DNA of 64,000 nt, taken from the NCBI GenBank assembly GCA_025869365.1, contig JAOZVV010000180.1, forward strand, positions 1 to 64,000, given 5' to 3'. Shown one piece after another: positions 38,255 through 47,439 of the stretch; within the stretch, counting starts at the first letter, position 1, and each line of letters starts with the position of its first letter. A program made the position numbers and the translations under genes. The notes under the pieces were generated by a model, which was given only the letters and a program-made list of their open reading frames with translations, was not told where the DNA came from and made no database searches. The DNA is from Pseudonocardia sp. Its GTDB lineage: Bacteria; Actinomycetota; Actinomycetes; Mycobacteriales; Pseudonocardiaceae.

Positions 38255-39417
38255 GAGACCCGCACCCCCTGCCGGTAGACCGCGCGCACCACCGGCACCA
38301 CGTGCCCGCGCGGGTGCTCCGGCGTCGCCGGGAGCATGTGGGTGTGCAGCCGCACCAGGTCGGCGCGGCGGCCGGCGGCGATCACGCCGCGGTCGTCGAG
38401 GCCCACGGCGCGGGCCGGGTTGCCGCTGACCAACCGCACCCCGTCGACCAGCGGGTATCGGTCGTCCGCAGCCAGTTGCACGATCGCCTGCAGCGGGCTG
38501 GCCGGCACGTAGTCCGACGAGAGGATGTCGAGCAGGCCGCGGTCGAGCAGGGCCGTCGCGGCGATGTTGCCCGACTGGCTGCCGCCCCGCACGATGTTGG
38601 GCGCACCCATGACGGTGAGCTGGCCGTGCTCGCGGGCGGCGCGCGCCGCGACCTCGGTGGTGGGGAACTCGGAGATCCCCACGCCGAACGACGCGGACTC
38701 CTCGACGTGTTCCACCGTGGCGTCGTCGTGGGCGGCGAGCGCGATCCCGCGGGCGGCGGCGAGCCCGGCGACGGCCTTGCGGTTCGGCACCGAGTGCACC
38801 AGCGCGATCTCCTTGAGCTGCTCGATGAAGGGCTCGATCCGGTCCGCGGGCAGCCGGCCCTTCCCGAGCATGTACCGGCGGTAGGCGCTGACGTCGGCGT
38901 ACTGGCGCTGCCCGGGGGTGTGGTCCATGAGCGAGACCAGGCGCAGGGACGGGACGTCCTCGAAGGCCTCGAACTCGGCCACGACGCCGGGCGCGGAGAC
39001 CTCGCAGCGCAGGTGGAGGAAGTGCTCGGCGCGGGTGATCCCGGCCAGGCGGGCCTGCTCGATCCCGTCGGCCATGGGCCGGGCGTAGACGGTCTCGTCG
39101 TCGCGGCCCTCCAGGGTGCCGATCCGGACGGCGTCGAAGACGGTCGTCACGCCCGCGCCGCTGAGCTGCACGTCGTGGGCGAGGACGGCGGGCAACGGGT
39201 CCCAGCGGGTGCCGGGGCGGGGCCGCGCGTGCGACTCGAGGTGGTCGGTGTGCAGCTCGACGAGCCCCGGCAGGAGCAGGTCTCCGTCGAGATCCTCCCC
39301 GACCTCTCCACCTGCGGAGAAGTCGGCGATCTCGCCGTCGCGGAGCCGGACGGCTCCCTGGAGGATCTCGTCGTCGAGGACGATGCGGGCGTTGCGCAGG
39401 ACGGTCTCGCGACTCAT
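38251..39417 (-). CDS. phnM: Alpha-D-ribose 1-methylphosphonate 5-triphosphate diphosphatase
   Basis: PhnM-like amidohydrolase (LLPGLVELHTDHLESHARPRPGTRWDP, LMDHTPGQRQY, AAHDDATVEHV, SSDYVP). Confidence 0.92.
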   Translation of the reverse strand: MSRETVLRNARIVLDDEILQGAVRLRDGEIADFSAGGEVGEDLDGDLLLPGLVELHTDHLESHARPRPGTRWDPLPAVLAHDVQLSGAGVTTVFDAVRIGTLEGRDDETVYARPMADGIEQARLAGITRAEHFLHLRCEVSAPGVVAEFEAFEDVPSLRLVSLMDHTPGQRQYADVSAYRRYMLGKGRLPADRIEPFIEQLKEIALVHSVPNRKAVAGLAAARGIALAAHDDATVEHVEESASFGVGISEFPTTEVAARAAREHGQLTVMGAPNIVRGGSQSGNIAATALLDRGLLDILSSDYVPASPLQAIVQLAADDRYPLVDGVRLVSGNPARAVGLDDRGVIAAGRRADLVRLHTHMLPATPEHPRGHVVPVVRAVYRQGVRVS

Positions 39418-40211
39418 CGGGTTCCTTCGTGAGCGGTCGCGGCGGGCAGGTCGGCAGGGGAATCAGCGGCCGAATCGGCGGGGGAGTCGGCGGGGGAGTC
39501 AACGGGGCGCCGGAGGGGGTGCACCGAGTGCAGCCGGAACTCCTCGCCCGGGGCGGGCTCGGTGCAGAGGGCGAGCGCGTCGACGGCGGCGGTCTCGCCG
39601 AGGCAGCCGCTGAACCAGGCCGCCAGGACGTCGTGGACCTCGGCGTAGCGGTTCGGTGGGATCCGGTCCGTGAGGGTCAGGTGGAGGCGGAACTCGTCGA
39701 GGACGTACGGGTATCCCCAGGTCCGCAGCATCGTGCGCTGGCCCGGGGTGAGCGCGTCCGGGTTGCGGCGGGCGGTCTCCGCCGCCGTGGCGGGCGCACG
39801 ATAGCCGTCGAACCCGGTGACGAGCGCGGCGGCGAGCGCGTCCAGCTCCGGGGCGGCGGCCCCCGGCACGAGGGCGAGAAAGCCGCCCAGGCGGCGCAGG
39901 GCGAGCCGCGGCAGCGCGACGGCGTCCCGGGTCGCGGCGAACCGGGCGAGATCCTGCTCCAGCTGTGCGAGCGTGCGGCTCGCGGCCAGCCGGAACGGGG
40001 CCTTGAGGGTGCCGTGGAAGCCGTAGCGCCGGGCGTCGACGGTGATCTCGTCGACGGCCGCGCGGGTCCAGCCGGCCGGGTTGCCGGGTTGCGGCGGGGC
40101 GCCGTCCAGCCGGCGGCCGAGCCAAGCCTCCGCCCGCTCGCGCAGCCGGATCCCGGCCGCGTCGGACGATCCGGTGCCGGGTACGGCGTAGATCGCGTAC
40201 CGGGCCGTCAC
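39414..40211 (-). CDS. DUF1045 phosphonate-operon protein (2H phosphoesterase-like)
   Basis: Two HxT motifs (GFHGTLKAPF, RLHLTLTDRIP); GTG start overlapping phnL stop. Confidence 0.85.
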   Translation of the reverse strand: MTARYAIYAVPGTGSSDAAGIRLRERAEAWLGRRLDGAPPQPGNPAGWTRAAVDEITVDARRYGFHGTLKAPFRLAASRTLAQLEQDLARFAATRDAVALPRLALRRLGGFLALVPGAAAPELDALAAALVTGFDGYRAPATAAETARRNPDALTPGQRTMLRTWGYPYVLDEFRLHLTLTDRIPPNRYAEVHDVLAAWFSGCLGETAAVDALALCTEPAPGEEFRLHSVHPLRRPVDSPADSPADSAADSPADLPAATAHEGTR

Positions 40212-40915
40212 GCCGCGGCCCCGGCGCGCGGGGCGAAGGCCTCGACGTCCACGATCCGGTCGGCGACGGCGTCCCGGACCGCCGGGTCGTGGAAGATCCC
40301 GAGCATGCCGACCCCCCGGCTGCGCTTCTCGTGGATCAGCGCGATCACGGCGTCCCGGTTGCGGGAGTCGAGCGACGCCGTCGGCTCGTCGAGGAGCAGC
40401 AGCGGGAGATCGGGCAGGAACCCGCGGGCGATGTTGACCCGCTGCTGCTCGCCGCCCGAGAACGTCGCCGGCGGCAACGCCCACAGCCGCTGCGGGATCG
40501 ACAGGCGGGTGAGCACGGCCGCCGCGCGTTCGCGGGCCTCGTCGTGCGGGACACCGCGCTCGACCAGCGGCTCGGCGACGACCTGCAGCGCGGGCACCCG
40601 AGGCACGCAGCGCAGGAACTGGCTGACGTAGCCCATGGTGTCCCGCCGGGCCGCGAGCACCGCCCGTGGATCGGCGGTCGCGACGTCCACGCCGCTCCCC
40701 AGCAGGATCCGCCCTCGGTCGGCGGCGTAGTTGCCGTGGACCAGCTTGAGGATCGTGCTCTTGCCGGCGCCCGACGGCCCGCCGAGGACCACGCACTCGC
40801 CGGGGAACACCTCGAACGCGAGATCGGACAGCACGGCGAGCCGCTGCCCGCCCTGCAGATGCATGGTGAAGGTCTTGTCGATTCCGGAGACGGCCAGGAT
40901 CGGTGTGCGGTTCAT
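40208..40915 (-). CDS. phnL: C-P lyase system ATP-binding protein PhnL
   Basis: ABC ATPase (GGPSGAGKSTILKLVHGNY, FSGGEQQRVNIARGFLPDLPLLLLDEPTASLD). Confidence 0.9.
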   Translation of the reverse strand: MNRTPILAVSGIDKTFTMHLQGGQRLAVLSDLAFEVFPGECVVLGGPSGAGKSTILKLVHGNYAADRGRILLGSGVDVATADPRAVLAARRDTMGYVSQFLRCVPRVPALQVVAEPLVERGVPHDEARERAAAVLTRLSIPQRLWALPPATFSGGEQQRVNIARGFLPDLPLLLLDEPTASLDSRNRDAVIALIHEKRSRGVGMLGIFHDPAVRDAVADRIVDVEAFAPRAGAAA

Positions 40916-40922
40916 GTGCGGA

Positions 40923-41693
40923 TCACCCCTGCAGGACCGAGGAGACGAGGAGCTGCGTGTACGCGGCGTGCGGGTCGTCGAGGACCCGGTCCGTGAGGCC
41001 GGACTCGACGACGCGTCCGTCCTTCATGACGAGCGTGCGGTGCGAGACGAGCCGGGCGACAGCGAGATCGTGGGTGACGACGACGACCGCGAGGCCGAGA
41101 TCGAAGACCAGGCCGCGGATCAGGTCGAGCAGGCGGGCCTGCACGGACACGTCCAGGCCGCTGGTGGGCTCGTCCATGAACACCAGCCGCGGGGAGACCA
41201 CCAGGTTGCGGGCGATCTGCAGCCGCTGCCGCATGCCGCCGGAGAAGGTGGTGGGGTGGTCGTCGATCCGGTCGGCGGGGATCTCCACCCGCTCGAGCCA
41301 TCCGGCTGCGGCCTCGCGGATGCGCCCGTAGTGGCGCCAGCCGTTGGCCATCAGCGGCTCGCCGACGTTGCCGCCGGCGCTGACGTGCATCCGCAGCCCG
41401 TCGGCCGGATCCTGGTGCACGAAGCCCCATTCGCTGCGCCACAGCCGCCGCACGGCGGCCTCGGACTCCTCCCCGAGATCGATCACCCGCCCGTCGGCCA
41501 TCCGGTAGCGGATGCTGCCCTCGGACGGCCCGAGCCGCTGCGACAGCGTGCCGAGCAGGGTCGACTTGCCCGATCCCGACTCGCCGACGACGGCGAGCAC
41601 CTCGCCGGGCCACAGGTCGAGGTCCACGTCCCGGCATCCGTGGCGCAGGCCGTAGCGGTGCCCGGCGCCCCGGACCTGCAGCAGGGGTGTCAT
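40923..41693 (-). CDS. phnK: C-P lyase system ATP-binding protein PhnK
   Basis: ABC ATPase (GESGSGKSTLLGTLSQRL, FSGGMRQRLQIARNLV, LVFMDEPTSGLDVSVQ); ATG at 41693. Confidence 0.92.
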   Translation of the reverse strand: MTPLLQVRGAGHRYGLRHGCRDVDLDLWPGEVLAVVGESGSGKSTLLGTLSQRLGPSEGSIRYRMADGRVIDLGEESEAAVRRLWRSEWGFVHQDPADGLRMHVSAGGNVGEPLMANGWRHYGRIREAAAGWLERVEIPADRIDDHPTTFSGGMRQRLQIARNLVVSPRLVFMDEPTSGLDVSVQARLLDLIRGLVFDLGLAVVVVTHDLAVARLVSHRTLVMKDGRVVESGLTDRVLDDPHAAYTQLLVSSVLQG

Positions 41694-42568
41694 GCGATCG
41701 CCTCCGTCCCGGTGGCCGACTCGGTGCCGGACCGGGTGGCGGTCCGCTCGCAGTGGTCGGTGTCGGAGCACACGAACATCGAGCCCCCCGCGTCGTCGGT
41801 GATGACCTCGTCGAGGTAGCCGCCGGTCGAGCCGCAGAGCGCGCAGGGCTCGTCGAACCGCTGCGGCTCGAAGGGGAAGTCCTCGAAGCCGAGGCTCTCC
41901 ACGCTCGTGAACGGCGGAACGGCGTAGATGCGCTTCTCCCGGCCCGCGCCGAACAGCTGCAGCGCCGGGTTCCGGTGCATCTTGGGGTTGTCGAAGCTGG
42001 GGATCGGCGACGGCGACATCAGGTAGCGGCCGCCGACGAGCACCGGGTAGTCGTAGGTCTTCGCGATGTGCCCGAAGCGGGCGATGTCCTCGTAGAGCTT
42101 GACGAACATCAGTCCGTACTCCTCCAGCGCGTGCAGGCGGCGGGTCTCGGTCTCGCGGGGCTCGAGGAACCGCAGCGGCTCGGGTATCGGCACCTGGTAG
42201 ACGAGCACCTGGCCTTCGGACAACGGGGTCTCGGGGATGCGGTGGCGGGTCTGGATGATCGTCGCCTCGTCCGTCCGGGTCGTCGTGGCGACGCGGGCGA
42301 CGGAGGCGAAGAAGCTGCGGATCGAGACGGCGTTGGTGGTGTCGTCCGCGCCCTGGTCGATGACCTTGAGGACGTCGTCCTCGCCGATGACGGCCGCCGT
42401 GACCTGCACGCCGCCGGTGCCCCACCCGCGTGGCATCGGCACCTCGCGGCTGGCGAAGGGCACCTGGAAGCCGGGGATCGCGACGGCCTTGAGCAGGGCC
42501 CGGCGGATCATCCGCTTGGTCTGCTCGTCCAGGTAACCGATGTTGTAGACGGCCTGTCGGGCGCTCAC
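41690..42568 (-). CDS. phnJ: Alpha-D-ribose 1-methylphosphonate 5-phosphate C-P lyase
   Basis: Radical SAM-type CX2CX21C cluster CALCGSTGGYLDEVITDDAGGSMFVC; GTG start overlapping phnI stop. Confidence 0.95.
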   Translation of the reverse strand: MSARQAVYNIGYLDEQTKRMIRRALLKAVAIPGFQVPFASREVPMPRGWGTGGVQVTAAVIGEDDVLKVIDQGADDTTNAVSIRSFFASVARVATTTRTDEATIIQTRHRIPETPLSEGQVLVYQVPIPEPLRFLEPRETETRRLHALEEYGLMFVKLYEDIARFGHIAKTYDYPVLVGGRYLMSPSPIPSFDNPKMHRNPALQLFGAGREKRIYAVPPFTSVESLGFEDFPFEPQRFDEPCALCGSTGGYLDEVITDDAGGSMFVCSDTDHCERTATRSGTESATGTEAIA

Positions 42569-43647
42569 GCGTGGGCCTCCTCGAACTCGGCGTTGAGCTT
42601 CCGGACGAGCATCAGCTCGGCCTGGAAGTCCACGTAGTGGGGCAGCTTCAGGTGCTCCACGAACCCGGTGGCGGCCACGTTGTCCCCGTGGCTGATCACG
42701 AACTCCTCGTCCTGGACGGGGGAGGCGACGCGCTCGTCGAACTCCGCACCGCGCAGCGCCCGGTCGACGATCGACATCGACATCGCCTTGCGCTCGCTGC
42801 GGCCGAAGGCGAGGCCGTAGCCACGGGTGAACTGCGCGGGCGTCTCCGCGCTGCCGGTGAACTGGTTGACCATCTGGCACTCGGTGACCTCGATGCGCCC
42901 CAGGGGGACGGCGAAGCCCAGCTCGGGCGCGTCGAACTCCACCTCGACCTCGCCGACCCGGACCTCCCCGGCGAAGGGGTGCGTGGTGCCGAAGCCGCGC
43001 TGGCTCGAGTAGGCGAGCCCGAGCAGGAAGCCCTCGTCGCTGCGGGCCAGCGCCTGGAGCCGCTCGGCCCGGCTCATCGGGAAGACCGACGGTTCGCGGG
43101 TCAGGTCGCCCGGCTCCGCCGCGTCCTGGCCGGGCCGGGCGTCCGGCTCGATCAGCGCGCCCACCCCCAGCAGGTCCGCGACGCGCGGCATGGCCGGGTC
43201 GTCCGCGTCGGGGGACCCGTCGTGCCGGTCGGGTACGTCCGCGCCGGAGCTCGGAGTGGAGAACAGCCGGTGCGTGTAGTCGAAGGTCGCCCCGAGCTGC
43301 TGCCCGCCGGGCAGGTCCTTGAAGGTGGCCGAGATCCGACGCTGCGGCGCCAGCCCCGCCGTGTCGACGGCGCAGGTGTAACCGAAGCGCGGCAGGGTCG
43401 TGCGGTAGGAGCGCATCAGCGTGACGGCCTCGAGGACGTCCCCCTGCGCCTGCAGCACCGCGCGGGCCGCGAGCGCCGGGTCGTAGAGCGAGCCCTCGGT
43501 CATGACCCGGGACACGAGCACCCCCAACTGGCCCTCGACCTGCGCCGGGTCGATCGCGGGCAGCTCCGGGTGCCCGCGGCCCTGCTCGGCCAGGAGCGCG
43601 TGCGCGTTCGCGATGGCGCGCTCCCCGCCCTTGACGGCGACGTACAT
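42565..43647 (-). CDS. phnI: C-P lyase core complex subunit PhnI
   Basis: MYVAVKGGERAIANAHALLAEQGRG; PhnI family; operon position. Confidence 0.93.
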   Translation of the reverse strand: MYVAVKGGERAIANAHALLAEQGRGHPELPAIDPAQVEGQLGVLVSRVMTEGSLYDPALAARAVLQAQGDVLEAVTLMRSYRTTLPRFGYTCAVDTAGLAPQRRISATFKDLPGGQQLGATFDYTHRLFSTPSSGADVPDRHDGSPDADDPAMPRVADLLGVGALIEPDARPGQDAAEPGDLTREPSVFPMSRAERLQALARSDEGFLLGLAYSSQRGFGTTHPFAGEVRVGEVEVEFDAPELGFAVPLGRIEVTECQMVNQFTGSAETPAQFTRGYGLAFGRSERKAMSMSIVDRALRGAEFDERVASPVQDEEFVISHGDNVAATGFVEHLKLPHYVDFQAELMLVRKLNAEFEEAHA

Positions 43648-43648
43648 G

Positions 43649-44275
43649 TCAGGCCTCTCCTTCGGGACGGGGGTGCAGCCGGGTGGTGCGGGGGAGCGCG
43701 GCGACGGTGTCCTCGCCGACCAGCAGGAGATCGACGCCGCGGGGGAAGGCCGCAGTGTTCGCCGTCCACTGCGGGAGGAACCCGGCGTCGGCCCACGGGG
43801 CGGTGAGATCGGCCGTGCCGTCGATCCCGGGACCCGTCGCGCTGAACCGGGCCGTTCCCGTGGCGCCGCGGACGTCGAGCAGGACAGTGGCCGAGTGATG
43901 CGGTGCCTCGTCGGTGCCGCACCGGAGCCGGGCCAGCGGGGGCAGCGAGGCGGGGTCGGCGACGACGAACTGCGCGTCGGCCGGGTCGGTGACGAGCCGC
44001 GTCCCGGTGTGGAAGGCCAGCCAGGTGGCGGTCTCCGCGTCGGTGCCGAGGGGGCCGGCGAGCCACGTGGCGCAGCCCTCGTCGAGCAGGGTCAGTGCCA
44101 CGGCGCCGAGGCCGCGACCCAACGCCGGGGGTGGCTGGGCGGGGCCGCCGAGGGGATAGGAGCGCGTCGGGTGTGCGAGCGCGTCGAGGACGGCGCGGAA
44201 CGCGCGTTGAGCGTCTCGGGTCGGATCGGCGAAGCCGGGGGCCGGGATCGTGGGTGTGCGTGCCGCCGTGCTCAC
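43649..44275 (-). CDS. phnH: C-P lyase subunit PhnH
   Basis: PhnH-like (PGFADPTRDAQRAFRAVLDALAHPTRSY); operon position. Confidence 0.9.
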   Translation of the reverse strand: MSTAARTPTIPAPGFADPTRDAQRAFRAVLDALAHPTRSYPLGGPAQPPPALGRGLGAVALTLLDEGCATWLAGPLGTDAETATWLAFHTGTRLVTDPADAQFVVADPASLPPLARLRCGTDEAPHHSATVLLDVRGATGTARFSATGPGIDGTADLTAPWADAGFLPQWTANTAAFPRGVDLLLVGEDTVAALPRTTRLHPRPEGEA

Positions 44276-44790
44276 GAGTGCTCCCTGGAGACGGTGAAGA
44301 AGTCCACCCGGGTACGGCGGGCGGCGTCGCGGCGGCGCCGGTCCCGCTGCGCCTGCGTGCGCGCGAGCGGGGCGATGACCTCGTCGAGCACCCGGTCGTG
44401 CAGGCCGGGATCGGCCAGCAGACCGTCGAAGGCCGCGGCCAGCCGGGCGTGCTCGAGATCGCTGCCGAGCACGTACGCGTGGCCGAGCACGTCGTCCTGC
44501 AGGCCCGCCCCGTGCAGGCGGACCGTGGCCCGGGTGACGGTGGCCTCGCCCAGGTTGAACCGCACGCCGCCGGCGTCGGTCCGGCCCCGGACCATCACCA
44601 GCCCGGCCTCAGGGCCGCGGACGGGGTCCACCACGGGAGCGGGCCGCCACGCCTGCCAGGCCGCCGCGAGGTCCGCGACGTCGGCGAGGGCGAGCGTGCG
44701 CATCGACTCCCGGCGCGCGACGATCTCCGGTGCCGTCTGTGTGGTCACGGGTGCAGTGACGGATGTGGTCCCGGGGGTGGTCGACGTCAT
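44272..44790 (-). CDS. phnG: C-P lyase subunit PhnG
   Basis: PhnG-like (VARRESMRTLALADVADLAAAWQAW...VRFNLGEATVTRATVRL). Confidence 0.9.
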   Translation of the reverse strand: MTSTTPGTTSVTAPVTTQTAPEIVARRESMRTLALADVADLAAAWQAWRPAPVVDPVRGPEAGLVMVRGRTDAGGVRFNLGEATVTRATVRLHGAGLQDDVLGHAYVLGSDLEHARLAAAFDGLLADPGLHDRVLDEVIAPLARTQAQRDRRRRDAARRTRVDFFTVSREHS

Positions 44791-44805
44791 CGGGTGCCTC
44801 CTTCC

Positions 44806-44835
44806 TCAAGTTGTCTAACTTTCTCGACAACTTGA
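44806..44835. promoter_or_regulatory. Candidate PhnF operator TCAAGTTGTC-N10-GACAACTTGA in the phnG/phnF divergent region
   Basis: Perfect 10-bp inverted repeat directly upstream of the phnG RBS; core shared with 33237..33256. Confidence 0.75.
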
Positions 44836-44926
44836 CCGTAGCCCGCCCGCTGCACCGGCACAGCCAGCACCGGGTGAACTTTGCGGGAACGGGAGGGCCG
44901 GCCCGGGATCGGTAGGGTTCCTGCAC

Positions 44927-45688
44927 ATGGGCACGGGGAGCAGGCCGACGGGCAGCAGGTCGACCAGCGGCTACTCGGCGTGGCGGATGATCGCGGACGA
45001 GCTCCGCGGCGAGATCGTCGGCGGGACGGTGCCGCCCGGCTCGAAGCTGGCGTCGGAGACCGAGCTCGCGCAGCGGTTCGACGTGCACCGCCACACGGTG
45101 CGCCAGGCCGTTGCCGCACTGGCGGCGGACCACCTCGTCGTCGCCCGGCGGGGTAGCGGCACCTTCGTGGCCGAGCACACCGTGCTGGTGCACCGCATCG
45201 GCCTGCGCACCCGCCTCACGGACAGTCTGGGCCCGCGCGGCGCGGCCGCCTCCGGACGGCTGCTCGAGTCGGCGGTCGAGACCGCACCGCCCGCCGACAT
45301 CGCCGAGCGCCTGCGACTGGCGGACCGGCCGGCGCTGCGACTCGAGCTGGTGAGGTCCGTGGACGGCCTGCCGATCGCGCGCGGGACGGCGTGGCTGGAC
45401 GCGGAACGCGTGCCCGGCCTCGTCGAGCACTACGGGCCCGAGGGCTCGATGACGGCAGCACTGCGCGCCGTCGGCATCCAGGACTACCTGCGGGACTCCA
45501 CCATGATCAGCGGCCGCGCCGCCACGGCCGCCGAGGCGGCGGAGCTCGAGCTCCCCGCCGGGTCCATGGTGCTGGTCGTGCGGGCGCTCAACACCCTTCC
45601 CGAGGGCTCGCCGCTGCTCTACAACGTCACCCGGTTCGCGGCTGCCCGGGTCGAGCTCGACGTGCAGCACTCGATCGACGCCCCGTAG
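44927..45688 (+). CDS. phnF: GntR/HutC-family regulator of phosphonate genes
   Basis: GntR wHTH (GGTVPPGSKLASETELAQRFDVHRHTVRQAVAALAADHLVVARRGSGTFVAE), divergent from phnG. Confidence 0.9.
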   Translation: MGTGSRPTGSRSTSGYSAWRMIADELRGEIVGGTVPPGSKLASETELAQRFDVHRHTVRQAVAALAADHLVVARRGSGTFVAEHTVLVHRIGLRTRLTDSLGPRGAAASGRLLESAVETAPPADIAERLRLADRPALRLELVRSVDGLPIARGTAWLDAERVPGLVEHYGPEGSMTAALRAVGIQDYLRDSTMISGRAATAAEAAELELPAGSMVLVVRALNTLPEGSPLLYNVTRFAAARVELDVQHSIDAP

Positions 45689-46074
45689 GTCCCGGCGCGG
45701 ACGCCGGCGACCGCAGCTGCGGATGCCGTGCTCAGCGACCGTCCCGGCGGGTTCGACGGTGCCGTGCGATGTCGCGGACGGCGGTCGGCGTGATGGCAGG
45801 CCGAGCACGATGGAGGCCGAGCACGATGGAGAAGGGGCCGCCGGTCGTCAGAACGGCGCGAGCCGTGTGGATCGAGGGCTCTGCGACGAGCTCGCCGGGG
45901 CCGCCACGATGGTCACGACGCCACCGGGTGCAAGGAGAGCCAGGCCCACCAGGCGTCAGGGGGCGTCACGGGGACCGGACGGGTACGTCGTCCTCGGCTG
46001 CGATGTCCCGCTGGTGCGTCGGGTCGCCCCCGTCGTTCGGCAGGTGGGGTCCGGGCGGGGTGGGGTTCGGTCGG

Positions 46075-46119
46075 CGAGGACGGCGCGGACGGCGAGGACG
46101 GCGAGGACGGCGGGCAGGC
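46075..46119. repeat. Degenerate 9-bp tandem repeat (GAGGACGGC-like)
   Basis: gaggacggcgcggacggcgaggacggcgaggacggc. Confidence 0.7.
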
Positions 46120-46341
46120 TGTTCCAGCCGGAACTCCCGACCGTCGTGGTGGGAGCGGGTGCGCCGGGTGGGGTGCCCGGGAAACCGTTGGGAACATCAA
46201 GTCCACCCCCTGACGGTGCTCTCGTCAGCGGGCCACGTGACATTTCCAGGCTTACGCGCGTGGATCACGCCGGCGAGAAAGTCGTCCCGTTCGCCGCATA
46301 GAGGTAGTTCGAACCGGGGTCTGCACGCTAGGAATGGCGCC

Positions 46342-46665
46342 GTGCTTTTCATGGTGTTTGCGGCTTCTGTCGCATTCTGGGCTGCCGTGGTCGGCACCGT
46401 CGGTGTCGTGGCGGAATGGCATCTCGCGGTGGTGGTGTCGCTGTACGTAGCAGCGGCGGCCGGCGCGGGAGTCGCGCGGGAGATCGCCCGACGGACCGCC
46501 CTCGACCGCGCCCGAGCCGCTCCCGACGTCGGTCGGATGGCCGCCGACCTGGACCGGGGTGACGATCCCGGGCACGTACAGCGGCTCTCGTCGGTCCCCG
46601 GTGGTCGGCGCAGTAGCCGAAGGGGTGGCTGCCGCGGTCTGTGTTCTCGCGACGGACTTCCCTGA
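46342..46665 (+). CDS. Small hypothetical membrane protein
   Basis: Hydrophobic N-terminus MLFMVFAASVAFWAAVVGTVGVVAEWHLAVVVSLYVAAAAGAGVAREIARR. Confidence 0.4.
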   Translation: MLFMVFAASVAFWAAVVGTVGVVAEWHLAVVVSLYVAAAAGAGVAREIARRTALDRARAAPDVGRMAADLDRGDDPGHVQRLSSVPGGRRSSRRGGCRGLCSRDGLP

Positions 46666-47070
46666 GTGAGTGAGCGTGGAGATCTGTCCTTATGGGCGGC
46701 CAGGGTGATCATCAATCCTGATGACGGCATTCGGCGAACGGCCGGCGCTGACGATCACGTCGGCAGCGTTCCGGGCTCAGAACGTGAACAGCCCCCACGG
46801 TGCGGGAACACCCTGGGGCCGGCCGATCGGACCGAGAACGACGTGGGCAAGGGTAAGTGACTTCGGGCTGCACGCAAGAATCACGGCGCCACGAAGGTGG
46901 ATCCCGAACCGCTCGTGTGGCTGATGCGCTGCGACCTGTGCGGGCATGAGTTCGACGAGCATCCGATCATGGATCGATTCGACCTCATTGGCTTCGGCGT
47001 CACGATGCGCGAGGTCCGGGCCGTCGGTAGCTGCCCTCCCGAGGGCTGCCGCGGCCTGGCGCGGAGGCCC

Positions 47071-47326
47071 TACGACCTGCGCCACGCGTGGCGTGTCGAC
47101 CTGGCTGGGTGGAGGGGTGCCCTCGACTCGGGTCGCCGGGTGGGCCGGTCACCCGGTCGCGGTCCTTCACCAGATCTACGCGAAGGTCATCGTCGGCCAG
47201 GAGTACAGCGCCCGCAGGCGGATCGAGACCGCCCTCGGACTGCCACCCGAGCTGCCGGAAGGGCCGGATCCCTCGGCCGCGGACAGGCCGCAGATCGGCC
47301 GCGATCAGGCCGCAGGAAGCCGCTGA
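47071..47326 (+). pseudogene. Tyrosine-recombinase (integrase) C-terminal remnant, frameshifted
   Basis: RPYDLRHA in one frame, then GVSTWLGGGVPSTRVAGWAGHPVAVLHQIYAKVIVGQEYSARRRIETAL in another; matches actinobacterial integrase C-termini. Confidence 0.75.
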
Positions 47327-47373
47327 CGGCTGGACCGTGTTCGGCACGGTCGGACGACCGCGGTCGGTCGTCG

Positions 47374-47411
47374 GTGGTGTCTGCGCAGGTGAGTGGTGTC
47401 TGCGCAGGTGA
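47374..47411. repeat. 19-bp tandem duplication (GTGGTGTCTGCGCAGGTGA x2)
   Basis: Direct reading, between integrase remnant and tRNA. Confidence 0.92.
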
Positions 47412-47439
47412 ACGGCCTGAAAGGGCCGGTCGGAAGGTG

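Noticed and set aside
45689-46860. Several overlapping ORFs (45723..46301 +, 46197..46730 -, 46666..46860 +)
   Set aside because: Repeat-driven or low-complexity frames in what looks like degraded DNA next to the integrase scar; only a small membrane ORF kept at low confidence
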